Of a stretch of 64,000 bases of DNA, positions 23,558 through 36,000 are shown piece after piece. Source of the stretch: Diadema setosum. Its lineage: Eukaryota > Echinodermata > Echinoidea > Diadematoida > Diadematidae. The stretch spans positions 16,318,844-16,382,843 of the forward strand of contig CM067075.1 of assembly GCA_033980235.1 (NCBI GenBank). The letters are read 5' to 3'. The translations under genes and the position numbers were made by a program. A model generated the notes under the pieces. It saw only the letters and a list, made by a program, of their open reading frames with translations, ran no database searches and had not been told where the DNA came from. The number at the start of each line of letters is the position of its first letter. The stretch's first letter is position 1.

Positions 23558-23722
23558 ACAAATATTGACTGCTACAGAGGGAGATGGTAAAACTATTTGC
23601 ACCGAGGTGATTTCTCAACAGTGCTAGGTCCTGAGACGAAGTCGAGGGACATGGCACTGTTGAGAAATCACCGAGGGCAAATAGTTTTACCATGGTCTGA
23701 AAGAAAGCAGTCGATATTTGTT
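23558..23722. mobile_element. Foldback family F, copy 2
   Basis: ACAAATATTGACTGC and GCAGTCGATATTTGT bracket a strong hairpin. GGTAAAACTATTTGC and GAGGTGATTTCTCAACAGTG at 23586-23632 are repeated inverted at about 23653-23692. The whole unit can fold into one long stem. Confidence 0.75.
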
Positions 23723-24375
23723 TTATATCCCTCTTGAGCATTTTACTAGAGTGATGACAAGGTTCCATTTTGGATATATCTAACGTTAGGCCGTGGCAGT
23801 GCAGCAGCAGTGCATGCAGCACGTAGCAAACGACACCGCTGCGCTGTGATTACAATTCGATTACAAAGGCCACCGAAAGATCGAGGAGGTCCAGGACTAG
23901 TTAGTACGCCTAAAGCGGCTTCGTTACCCAGATCATCTTCAAAATCGGTTTTACTTTATTAAAATAATTTCTAAACCGTACCTGATATGTTGTACTTTGT
24001 TGTAATTTATGAAATTCCTCCGTTACTTGAATCACTCATAACTGCATTGATCACACACACGTACGCCATCTCACCACAGATTTTTGTAATGCTGTCGGCA
24101 TTGGCACCGCGCTAGCGCTAGCTATAGCCACAGGACTGACTGTCGCTAGCTAAAGTATCCCTACTACGCGCACTGCGTAGATTCTAAAGTGAGAAATGTA
24201 GATATCGATAACACCATCACGATTGGGTGCAGATCGTGGATTCCCAAAAGTACTATATCACGCTGGCTAGTAACTCTTTGCACTGCATCCAGCTGCTCGT
24301 AGCTAGCTAGTAAAACTACACCATGTTCGTGCTCTGTGTAATCCTATGGCAAGAAACTTTACATGAGGGATATAA
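23723..24375. mobile_element. Possible TIR element TTATATCCCTC
   Basis: TTATATCCCTC at 23723 is the exact inverse of GAGGGATATAA ending at 24375. The left tip abuts the foldback at 23722, so the two may form one compound element. No ORF or target duplication was confirmed. It holds small palindromes such as TAGCGCTAGCTA at about 24111-24123. Confidence 0.35.
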
Positions 24376-25504
24376 TATTGCTTACAAACCCAAAGACCAA
24401 ATTTATTTCAAGTGTTTATCAAGTTAACAAAAAAAGGAATAAATGATCATTCCATTATATCATTATTGTTTTTGTATTTCTATTGAGATAATATCTTATA
24501 ATGAGAAAAAAAGTATAAAAGTATGATTTAGAAAACAGAAGAACAACACACTAAATCTGAAAAAGATTTAGATTTAGTGTGCATTTGCTTGGGCACAGGG
24601 TAATACAGTTCATCGAAAGTCTCAAACTAACATTGAGGTCTAACATATAGAAATTATTTCCTCTGTGGAAATATGCATATGAGTAGATAGGTTACAAAAA
24701 CTATTTATCCTTACAGGGTGCACACAATTTGTATTGAATAAAGTTTACAAACCAGTACACATGATAGTAAGGTTTTCTCAATTTTAGCTTCCGAATTCAT
24801 ATACATTTTGGTCGTGTTTAACACTCGTCTCCTGTGCAGATAAAGCGTGTGAGAAATTGTTGCCAGTCAATGCCCATGCAAGTGTGGTTTCAGTTTTACT
24901 TTATAACATGGTTTCTATGTAATTTATACAAGCTATGGTTCAATCAAGCACAGTGCATTGTATGCAAATGCATTAAGCATGTAAAGTGTAGTGCTACTTA
25001 AAGGTCAAGTAGTTTGAATGAAAATTAAACTATTCTGTTACTCACAATATCTGTACCGTACAATGGAGGAGTTACTTGTGATGAGATTAATTTAGTTCTT
25101 GTATAGAATAACGTGCAACCATGCATCTATTAAGGGCTACACTGTATACAATGTGACATTCAATAGCAGTGTCCTAAAAGATGAAGGACAACTACGAGGC
25201 AAATATTATTACTTTTTTATGTTACTAGAAACACTCGTGTGAAATTGTGTCCAAATAGATGATTTTTGTTTCTCTCTTTTGTTGGTGGGGGTCCTGATGA
25301 AAGAAGGCTTATTATCACATATTGAACCATACCTTATCCACAATCCTCACCAAAAGGGTATTTCATTGTATTCAAAGAGAGAGAGCTGGAAAGAACACAA
25401 AGTCATTTCCTCCTCTGATCTTGAATTCCTAGGACAACAATCAGTGTTCATCTTCACCTAAGTTCTGGAGTTTTTAGAGTTTTTAGTATAGGGGAATTAC
25501 TTCT
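24376..25504. other. Intergenic, nothing recognised
   Basis: AT-rich. The ORF at 25279-25461 has no domain or splice context. A short inverted repeat (CTAAATC, then GATTTAG) lies near 24551-24576. Confidence 0.5.
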
Positions 25505-25664
25505 GGGCCCCATTTCATAAAAGATGTTAGGATGACAACTCTTGCTGGAATAGCAACTTCCTGTGACAACTGCCAATCAGGAAGCTGGATTCTTGTCATT
25601 ACCGTGACAATTGCCATCCCAGCAAGAGTTGCTATCATATCAACTTTTTTATGAAATGGGGCCC
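25505..25664. mobile_element. GGGCCCCATTTCATAAAA foldback MITE
   Basis: GGGCCCCATTTCATAAAA at the left, TTTTATGAAATGGGGCCC at the right, with inner pairing (CAACTCTTGCTGG and CCAGCAAGAGTTG). 160 bp, no ORF. Superfamily not determined. Confidence 0.8.
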
Positions 25665-27076
25665 TGGTAACATTGTAACATTTTACTTTGGCTTACCTGT
25701 TCAATAGACATTTTGAATCTAAGGACAAAAATGTGCCCATCGTTGCATTAATTACCATTTAGTTAGGCAAGTATAAGTGTAGTCAGTGTGTCTGAAATTT
25801 CCTAGCATGCGCTATACTATGGTTGAGATGTTTTAATACAGAGACAATGCCTTTCATGTGTTTCATGCCTTTACTTTTTTTTTCTGTGCTCCCCATAAAT
25901 GGTGGTCCTTTTTAACATTTGCATTCCTCACGATAGGTATGTGATAATTATGCTTGCTCATGTTCTCATGTTTATCAAGGGCTGCAAGATGTTATTTAAT
26001 GTTAGGTCAATGACCGGCCCAGTGATTGGGAATAGGGTTCATGTTACTACTCCTGGTGAGGTCAGGAACGGATGATGAATGATTAGAAACAAGGAGAATG
26101 TCATTTCTTTGAATTTTTCATATGCGATGTAATCTAAATCATGGATCGTCCTGCAGAATTGTGTTGTACTACATTGCAATTATCAGTAGATGTACATCAG
26201 GGTAGACAATGGAGCTGAAAATGGCAGCTCATATATTTATGTGATTTATTGCTCACAATAGAAAATGGTAGCTTTTTTTTTCAATCTCAATGATATACTC
26301 TGTAGATGTGAAATGTGCATAATGCACAAAGTGCTTGAATGTACATGTGATTGTATTTGCTGCTTGTACAAGTCATGTTTTACAAGATTTATAGCACTTC
26401 ACAGTGCCCAAAGAAAATTTACAATGAAAACTACTGAAGTTGTATTACTTTAATGCATTATGTAGAATAATCTACACATTTGTATAGAGGTATAGAACTA
26501 TTAGAGTGCAATGTCTTGATTAGGAACTGCTGACAGCAGTATACTAGTATGCCGTGTGTTTGTTGATCAAGTGAAAGATAGAAATAAAACATAATGTGTC
26601 CCAGAATTACAATTGAAGAATTTTTTATTTAATCCACAACTATACAGATATATGAAAAGCTGCATCTCTGTCAGTTTTATAGAAGTAAAAATGTAGGGAC
26701 TGTGTGATAATTATGTCTGAAAGTAAAGGTGGTGCACATTGTGTAACATATTAGTTCACTACACAATTAGAAAATGACAATGTAATGTTATATATGACTC
26801 TTTGATGATGTAAAATGGTATTGTACCAGACTCTGTGTAAATGTCGCAAACCTTGATCTGTAAATAATATGGCAGCAGTTTGCTGCATCAGGAAGAACCG
26901 ATAATTTTTTGTGTGTGTGTGTATGTAGGATTTTTATTAGGGTAATTTGACTAATAATTTTAGTAGTGTTTTAAATTATGTACAGATTAGAAAGATCATT
27001 TCAACATTGTTACAATACATACTTTTGCATGTGATCATTCCTTTTGCATACTTTTTAGTGCTTATCTGTCGGTAAA
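25665..27076. other. Intergenic, nothing recognised
   Basis: AT-rich. The ORF at 26265-26453 is short and Cys-rich without a known domain. A GT tract lies near 26911-26922. Confidence 0.5.
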
Positions 27077-27289
27077 TACTGTAAAAGTGGAAATTTTCGC
27101 GGTGTTGAAATTTTCGCGCATTTCGCGCAATCAGAAACTAGCGCGAAAATAAAAGCACGCGAATATTTCTCCCTGCCATATGTTCCTGTAGTTGATGTCT
27201 TGATACCGCGGAATTAAAAACACGCGAAACTCTTCTTATCCGGCCGAGCGCGAAAAATTAGTCGCGCGAAAATATCCACTTTTACAGTA
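27077..27289. mobile_element. TACTGTAAAAGTGG MITE, copy 1
   Basis: TACTGTAAAAGTGGAAATTT at the left and ATATCCACTTTTACAGTA at the right, 213 bp. TA at both tips fits a mariner-type TA target. The interior is rich in CGCGAAA motifs. Sister copy at 52681-52894. Confidence 0.8.
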
Positions 27290-27716
27290 GTCTGTATGAA
27301 TGTTATATTGTAAAAAAAAAGAGGAAAAATGTTGAACTTGCTTTGTCATAATATGTAAAGATCATATTGAAATTATATTTTCATGGGAGATTTGATAATG
27401 ACTCAACTTGAGGTGTAACATTACACAGATTTCATTAAACTCCTTTGTAGATAAACTCAGAAGCTTTGATGTACTGATTTCATATCCTCCTAAAATAAAA
27501 GGGTGGGGTAGTGTGGTGGATAAGCCATGGTTCAAGCTCTTCCCTAGCACTTCATCCATAGCATTCACTTTACTCTGGTATGTGATTGGTATGTGGTCAA
27601 AAGCTGCACTCACCCATACAGACACACCAATAGGATTTCGCATGTTTAAAATGGCAGCTTATAACTGTATGGATGCACTCTCATTATTTCCGTTTTGATT
27701 CCACTAACAAAGATAA
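27290..27716. other. Intergenic, nothing recognised
   Basis: Overlapping ORFs of about 93-96 codons exist on both strands here, but neither shows a domain or splice signals. Confidence 0.45.
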
Positions 27717-28222
27717 CTAGAGAAGCACTCTGAGAGTGCAGACCTCCGCCAAGCATGCAGCTCATTTCCACCACTGATCTTGTTCTTCCATAGAGATATC
27801 AATGAATTTCACCCATACGTACTTATAGCATTGTGTGCAAAAAGCGGCCTGATTTCCCAATATAGAAGCCTTTGTTACGTCATAAACCCTCAGCTGCATG
27901 GCGCGCCTCGCCCTAGCAGAAACTAGAGCACGCACTTAAGTGCACGCACGCAAACCTCAAATACGCGCAGCCTGAACTCCCAAGTTCATTGACCCTACCT
28001 GCCAAAATATCAAAAATCCTTCATAAATTCCCAAAAATTCTCGGATCACTCCCAAAAGTTAATCGTTTGTTACTTGTGTCATTCTCGACCTTTCCTGCAA
28101 GTTTCATCCCAATCTGTTCACTACTTTTTGAGTTATTTTGCACATGGACAAACTAACGAATACACAAACACACAAACCACCGGTAACGAAAACATAACCT
28201 CCTCCCTTGGCAGAGGTAATAA
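27717..28222 (-). mobile_element. Family E Helitron/HINE-like element
   Basis: On the - strand it starts ATTATTACCTCTGCCAAG and ends with the subterminal CTTGGCGGAGGTC, the palindrome GCACTCTCAGAGTGC (27725-27739) and CTAG (27717-27720), then T. Its other end (28205-28222) carries the inverse of the subterminal repeat. About 0.5 kb, no ORF. Confidence 0.6.
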
Positions 28223-28479
28223 TATTCTGTAGAGAAACTCTGTAAATTAAATCTACTGGAAAGTCTGCCATGTAGACCCTACTGCAGCATGGTGGAAAAT
28301 AAGTATCCGTGTGAATAGTGTGTACATACAATATTTGATCACCTGTGTGCATGTGTGTGTATATATACACTATATAACACACATGATTACATATTGTTTA
28401 TATAAATATGTATGTATACCTTTGGTACCTTGGTGCCATATACTGTAAATGCTGTTCATCATTATCATATATACATATA

Positions 28480-28582
<103 letters not shown>

Positions 28583-28898
28583 GTGGCTACTTGTATAGCG
28601 CACAGGTCCACTTTTCAGTGCTCATGGCGCTTCAAAAATGAAAAAATATATATTTACATGCATATACATATTCAAACATTTCAACAACAAAAAAAAATGG
28701 TAAACAAAAGCAAATATATACCAAATAAAGAGTACAACATATATATCAATTAAAAATACAATATTAATCCAATATTAATGACATACAGCAATTACAGTCC
28801 TCAGTATGAAAGGAACAGATAAGTTTTAAGTTTGGATTTGAATGACTCTGTAGATGACAGTTCCCTTAACTGAAGATACATTGTTATGATACATTGTT

Positions 28899-28942
28899 AT
28901 GATACATTGTTACATTATATATATAATGTAACAATGTATCAT
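28899..28942. repeat. 44-bp perfect palindrome
   Basis: Two exact 22-nt inverse halves meet at 28920/28921 around ATATATAT. The left half is preceded by tandem copies of a 13-bp unit GATACATTGTTAT (from about 28875), the last of which forms the arm. Confidence 0.85.
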
Positions 28943-29705
28943 AATCATACATGTATAGATATTACATATATGAACAATTAGATATTTCAATACACATTAA
29001 GTTATAGGAGATTGTCTCCTCACACCAATATACACTCGACATGCATGCAGAGATCCCGTCACACCCATCATGATAGCAGGCATGTGAAATATTTGGCATA
29101 TGTTCTGTGCAGCTAGCTGGTATTTATTTTAAATACTGAATCATCTAAAGTGTATCATGCTTAAATGTAATTGGTCTGAATGATGGTCCATAGCAGGAAG
29201 GGCCTAAGTTCCTGTGAGATGAAACAATTAAAGCTTTATGGTTAGATACCACTGAGAAAATTGAAATTATCTTAGTCCTCTTGAAAATATGCATAGGCCC
29301 TACATATTTTATCTCTAGGCTAGTTATTCATAGCATATATCCCCAGGATAGAAGAATCTCGTTTTTTTTTTTTCATTCATTAGGCCTTATTATGGTCTTC
29401 AAGAGGGCTTATTAGCTATATATTTTCCAATGTGAAAAACAACAACACAAAATTAAGAAAACTTTTTTTGAAGTTTGCATTCCATGTGGACTTCTGCAAT
29501 GAGTAAATTACCTCTATGTCTGCTGTAAGTCTATAGGTTTATTTATTGTTCATTTTGTCGTTTTTTTTTTGTTTTTTTTTTATTTGTTTTTGTTTTTATT
29601 TTTATTTTTGACAACATAAAGATTTGCATAAGATTGGTTCAGTACAGAGAGCTGTATTTACATATCGCATAATAGAGCTCTATGGTTCAGTACGAGTTGA
29701 CTTGG

Positions 29706-29718
29706 AGGTCAAAGGTCA
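29706..29718 (+). promoter_or_regulatory. DR1 nuclear-receptor-type site in GARS promoter
   Basis: AGGTCAAAGGTCA is a perfect direct repeat of AGGTCA with 1-bp spacing, the DR1 form bound by HNF4/RXR/COUP-TF-class receptors. It lies 91 bp upstream of the mitochondrial start codon. The same string is common in family A and B transposons, so it may be a remnant. Confidence 0.35.
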
Positions 29719-29734
29719 TTTAAAATCCTAGACT

Positions 29735-29824
29735 ATGCACGATATGTACGATCGATCGTGCAAATTATCCATGTGGTACGCGTGGCAAAAGTGGGAATGC
29801 TCCGTCTGGGTATCCGAGTTTTAA
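29735..29824 (+). CDS. Upstream ORF overlapping the mitochondrial start of GARS
   Basis: ATG at 29735 (with further in-frame ATGs at 29744 and 29771) opens a 29-codon frame, MHDMYDRSCKLSMWYAWQKW and onward, ending TAA at 29822-29824. It is in another frame from GARS, overlaps the mitochondrial ATG (29797) and ends before the cytosolic ATGs (29974, 29998). Human GARS mRNA is known to use a uORF/IRES arrangement to set the balance of the two forms. Whether this uORF is transcribed depends on the unknown transcription start. Confidence 0.4.
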   Translation: MHDMYDRSCKLSMWYAWQKWECSVWVSEF

Positions 29825-30048
29825 TTTCTGCTGGAAACATCGGTAAGGGCGCGGCTGTTGAGCGCTTTCACACAGCTGCAGCGTGTCTTAACAGTTCTTG
29901 GGGCTCTCGAAAATCAGCAGGAAAGGTTGAATCCTTAGTCAATCGTCTTCAAGATCACGAAAAACTAAGAGAAATGGCCGCTAACAGCCAGGGAGAGATG
30001 GACATCGACGCTATCCTTGCACCGCTGCGAGCCGCTGTCAAGGAGCAG
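29797..30048 (+). CDS. GARS1: GARS exon 1: presequence, both starts, WHEP beginning
   Basis: 84 codons. ATG 29797 (GGGAATGC) starts [13 protein letters not shown], a plausible mitochondrial signal. ATG 29974 (GAAATGG) and ATG 29998 (GAGATGG) have stronger initiation contexts. [15 protein letters not shown] is the start of the WHEP helix. Donor GAGCAG|GTAGGT, phase 0. Confidence 0.9.
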
Positions 30049-33000
30049 GTAGGTGTTGTATGTGCGGTGTCTTCAGGCGGCCACAGCCGCTTGCCGCACC
30101 GTGCACCGCGAACCACCCGGCCGGTCATCGTTCAATTTAGAATCCGTAAATTTACAGCGGGATACTGTCGCTGTGAAGATTTTTTGCACTTTCCCCGTCT
30201 TTTCAATGCTTAACTATTGATGAATAGTCGTTGCTTTCAGGTGACGGGGAGATATGGCTTAAATGGCTATGGTTTCAGTGCGGGTGTATTATTTATGCTA
30301 GTGCTTTTGTGCATGGCATCGGAGCCTCTCGCTTTGCCAATCCGGATGATGCAATAGCACTGCGAAAATCTATTTACGTTTTGTCCTTGGCTCGCCACTA
30401 ATATTGTGCAGTGTGCCACTCATTGGCAAGATTTCACTAGATGTATGTCTAGCCAAAAAGCAAAACACACCTTGGATTCCGTTGGAACACTGCACCTCAA
30501 ACAATATGTTCCAGAATTTTTGAATTACAAATGAGAGAAGATTTGTTCTTGGTATTGTGTCATGAGCAAGTTCAGAGTACTGTAGGACACCCTACTGGCA
30601 ACTATCGGTTTTTGAAGTTACAATAACTTAATCAGCAAGAACTTCAGTATTAAATGCATGCAATGGGGAGTAGAACCATATCAGTATTTTGGCCAAGATT
30701 AAATGAAGTGGAGATCATGATTCAAGCAAAGGAGCTCTTGCTGAGTTTGTGAACTAAGATCTGGTGAGCTATTTATAGGTCTGATACATTGTTGATCATG
30801 TGTTCAAAGTCATGAAACATCATTTTGCAACATGATTTCAAAGTCTAGCAAATGGAAACAAAAAAAAATTGGAATCAAAATCATGTTCTCTCTTTCCATC
30901 CTTGCAAAGAGTCCCTGCACTGGTGGACTAGATGCTTTTAGCCGGACAAAAAACAAAACAAAAAACAAAACAAAACCACTGAAAATATTGAAGCACTTCC
31001 TTTGCAGATTCATTTCTTGGGATTATATTACAGGACAGCATTTCCCTCAGATATATTACAAAAGAAAGATGGGTTCTAAATGCCACAACATAATGAATAT
31101 ATATGTTTTCCCGTTTGTTTGATGATTTTTGTTTACTTAAAATTTGTAGAAGCTTCCTTTCTTAAAAAGCTGTTAGTGTTAGTTATTTGATTACACTTGA
31201 AATTATGTAGATTTATAGGTAACAAACCTGTGATCAAACCCATCACATGATGCATGTATATGTTTGTTGCTAGATTTTAAGCAGCTGACTATGTTGTATT
31301 CAGATGCTTTCCAGTTCTAATTATTTTCCTGAATGTAATCATTCATTTGTTTATAATACAGATTTACAAATTTTGGAGAATCTTTAGTCCATGTAAACAG
31401 AAGTGAAATCACTGGATTTCTTGTCCTTTTTTTTTTCCCCCCAGTCATTTGCAAGTGAATTCCTGTAGTATCAAACTGAGCTATGTCATTGCTTCCCTAA
31501 CATCTTCAGAAGATCATATTATTTTACGTATTTGTAGCATGATCAAATGCAGTATATTTTCCATAGTGTGAATCTTCAAACAATCAGACAAGACGAGCGC
31601 ACAGTCTTGTTTTCTTCAAAATGTTTTATGGGTTCTGTGGAAATCAGACTAAGAATAGATGATACATTTGTAAATATTCAATGCGTCACTTAAAACAGTT
31701 AGTTTTCCAATTCCATTCATGGAGATTTTGTTAGAAACAGACCAATCCCATCCATGAGTGTGTTTCTTCTGAGTTCTGGCGTTTTGTTCAACAGGGTGAT
31801 CTAGTGAGACAGATGAAGGCAGATGGCATTCCTGATCATGACATCAAAAGGGCAGTAGTAGAACTCAAGGCACGCAAGAAGGCCCTTGAGGACAAGGTGA
31901 GACATGCTAATTTGTCAGCCCTGAGATGAGTTGTAATTTGTGACAAAATAATTTTTCTTCTATTACAAAAATCATGAGAACATTTGGCTACATAGTAGTA
32001 AGTGTATCATCAAAGTATGATATTGAGGTGATTGGTGTGATAGGAGAGAATAAGACACACAGCCACCTTCATGCTGCAGGCAGTTCAGCAAAATAACAAA
32101 GATTTGGTCCTCAGCCTGTCAGTACACAGTGATTTAAAATGACCCTTGGGTGTGACTGCAATCAGTTTGTGCTGGGGAATTAAACAATGTGATGGAAAAT
32201 TGGGATATTTTTATATACTTGGTGCAAAGTATATACCATGTACTAATTTGCATCAAGTTGGTTTTTTACAATATGTGTCCACTGCAAACTTTTAGGGGTA
32301 CTGTACAAGACACCATTTAAAGTGTTTACCTTTAGTAGTAGTAGTGAAGAATCTTTCATGTTGCTCAGTTTCATGATGTTGTGACACTTTTCGTCAGTCA
32401 TTTCTGATGTCTGTCTTTAACCCTAATCAGGCTGGGCTTTTTTGGCTATGCTATATCTGGGGGGGGGGGGGGGGGGGGGGGGGGGGATTCCGCCCCCCCT
32501 TCAGATCTCGCCTATGGAACACGTGATTGCGCCGAAAATCGGCACACGCAATGCCCGCGACGTATGCTATCAAAATGTATGGTTGCTTTCTCCGAAAAAT
32601 TTTTCTTATATTTTATATTAATTAATTATTATGTAATTGTAATTTCTTATGTATTTCTTTGTTTTTTGACCTTTTGTTTTTGTTCGTTTTATGGCTAAAA
32701 TTTGTCACAGACATTTTCCGAAGCTTTATTATGCTAAAATAAATTAATTTCGTCCATTCTAAGTCAAGATATGAATTCTTATGTGAATTAATTGAAAAAA
32801 CACAATTTGCATTGGATTTGTACACAAAATCCCGTTATGGAGCAATTTTGGGGTTGACAACTTTTTTTCGAACGGGCGTCGCGTCAAAACGGTACGCGCG
32901 GGGCGCAACAATTTTGGTCTCAAAAGTTGCGCGATAATTGAAAGAAATAAGTCATGAAACATCGCGGCGGGAGCTTATCGCGCTGCGAAGATATTGCGCG

Positions 33001-36000
33001 AAACGTCGAGGGGGCGGCGGATTCCGCCCCCTCCCCCAGCCTGATTAGGGTTAATAGTTTGATAAGTGGGCAATTTTTAGTCATTTATGGCTTACAGTAA
33101 CTTCTGCCACAACTGCCAGGCAGAGTAGCAACTAGCACAGTCTTCAGTCACAATAATGACACAGTGTATGGCATTACTGTAACAGCATTGCATGGTTTCC
33201 AGTATCTTAAAGAGTTAGTATTCTTCATGACATCACATATGCTGGACCCTCTTGACTTGATTCCTGTTGACCTGTCATAATAAGAACTCATAACAAGCCA
33301 TTGCTTTTCTCTACCTTTTTACTCCTTTCAAACATTGACACTCCTTACAGGAACTGGCTCTGACCTCGGTTGGTTCAAAGTTTGACCGTGCCAAGATGGA
33401 GGACACTCTGAAGAGGAGGTTTTTTTACGACCAGTCTTTTGCCATTTATGGTGGTAAGTGCTCTGCCCACTCTGCCCTGCATGAGTTACAGATCTCTTGT
33501 CAGAGGGAATTACATCTTTGTGAAGAGTGTAAAAAGAGAATTCAACATTTTAAGACAGATCCTGTGCACCCTTCTTAACTGATGAGTCGATTGAAACTCT
33601 AAGTGCAAGCACATTGGTTTTTTTTTTTTTTTTTTTGGAGATCGGATATTATCCAGTTTGTAAAGGTGTAAAGTAAAAGCTAGTTCTCACTGTACTGCTG
33701 CAAAATTCCCTTAAACTTTTGTCCCAGAAATGTTAACATTGCAATGAAATAAGTTCCAAAATTGCATATTCAACAATTTTGTTTGCCATATATGTCAAAT
33801 CCCTATTATTCAGTTATCTGTTCATAACTAACATTAATTAGTAAAGGTTCTGTTCATAGCAGGCTGTTTTAGCACATTCACTAGAACTTTAAAAGTGAGG
33901 TGAAAAGCTCCAGAAGTTTCATGCTCCATACTTTGCCAGCAATGTGTTCAAAACTAGGAATAAGTTATTCAGAGTGTCTCTTCACAAGGGTCAGATATCT
34001 CTCTGTTGCAAGTACCTCCCAGTCAACTGGCAGAGGCTACATTTGGTCCTGATGAAATCCATTAACCCTTTCTGCAGGTGTGAGTGGTCTGTATGACTTC
34101 GGGCCAGTGGGATGCGCCATGAAGGCCAACTTTGTGAACATTTGGCGGAACCACTTCATCATCGAGGAGGGCATGTTGGAGGTGGACTGTGCCATGCTGA
34201 CACCAGAGGCAGTGTTCAAGTAAGAGCCATCACACAATATCAAATAATAATTTTTGGAGCTGGAAACTTTCCTTGGCAAGGTTTCCAGATTTCCACCAAA
34301 TCTCAAACTCTTCACTTTGGATTAGATGAGCCAAAATTTGGCTCATAGTGCTTGTTGGCTTGTGATATCAGAAGAGAATATGTTCTCTAAAAGTTAAGTG
34401 CAAATGCTGTTAGATGTGGAATTTGTCACGCTTTTAAGATATTACACAGTAAATGTGGATATCTTCTCAGATGAAATCACTTTAAATAAAAATTCTCCTC
34501 TGTGTGTTCTGGATTCTGCAGTGTTGTGCACATGAGGACTAAAGTCGTGTGTGGACATTGACTACTTTTTGCACCAGTGAAAGAAGAAAATTTGCCCCTC
34601 GTTAATTTTCCTTCATCAAATACCTTATAGTTTGACTTGCATATTACAATGTATGTGCTTTATTTATTGATGTTTTCATTTTATCATGCAACTGTCAAGT
34701 GGAAAGTATGTGCTGATGTATACTGTTTGTATTTTGAAAGGAAAGTACACTGTATACATACACATGTATGAATGGAAGTTTTGTAACAGAATATTTTCTT
34801 GCTGTGTGTGTTTTCCTGTATTGTTTGATAAATGGCGAAAATACTAAGGCTGAGCCTGCAGCCATCCGGCTGTTCTCCACTCACATCTTTCTGTTCTGTC
34901 AGCCTCATAACAGGTGTCATTCTAACTTTGGGTTCAATTAATTAGAAAACAAATTATTTGGTCAAATCTATTCAGAGCTTCCGGTCACGTTGAGAGGTTT
35001 GCTGACTACATGGTGAAGGATGCAAAGACAGGAGAATGTTTCAGGGCAGATCACCTCCTGGAGTGTAAGTCTATATCTACTACACTCTATCATTGTCATT
35101 TTAGCACTTACGAGAAGAAAAACATTCAACCCATATGAACTGATGTAAAGAGGCTCAGTTTGAAAACTAAAATATGCATTTATCATACAAAGTTGAAGTT
35201 TTGTTTTGATTTTGTGTGCTTCATGGTATTGTACACAGATTTTGAGCAAAGACCAAATTATAAAGCAGTAGATTTAGAGTTAAAGTTATGATGACCTATA
35301 ACAGTGACATGTAGCTTTGAAAAATTTAAGGAAAGCCCAAGCTGAATGTGGAAACAACATGCTTAGCATGTTTTACGTGATTGATTTGGTAACATACAAG
35401 TAGAGCATTCAAAAGTGGCTTACCTGGTTACTAATGAATTCTGATAGGCACTACAAGTACGTGACAGTCATTATTAAATGTAGGTTTCAATTGCCAAACA
35501 TCTTTCTTTTCTTTGTGAAAAGTCAGTGAATCCACACAGCTATGTTGTGGAGATGTCAATGCGATAGTGCTGTCTTAAGAGTTGTAAGTGGAATTAAAAG
35601 CACATGGTTACCAATCAAAATTTCGCTTTGATGCACTCATTGTACTCAGAGAGTGTTGACACTTGTAAAACAGTGTGGTTAAAAACTTTGTCACTTACGT
35701 TGAGTTTTTGGCAAAAAGAGTCTATGGGGCAAATAGAGTGAATTGAGCAAACTGAAACTTAAACTGATGAGTCCCTTCAGTTTAAGATGTTCGTCTCTTT
35801 TTGCTTCTCTGCATGAATAGCATACCTTGAAAAGCTCTGTGCGGGTAAGAAAGTCACAGCGGAGCAGCGAAAAGAGTACCAGGACATCATTGCCCAAATC
35901 GACAACTACGACAAGGAGACACTGACGCAGCTCTTCCGCAAGTACCAAGTGAAGTCACCGACCACCAACAATGACCTCTCGGACCCCATGGAATTTAACC

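Noticed and set aside
29758..29796. GARS start at GTG 29758
   Set aside because: Animals initiate at ATG; the 29797 ATG gives a good presequence.
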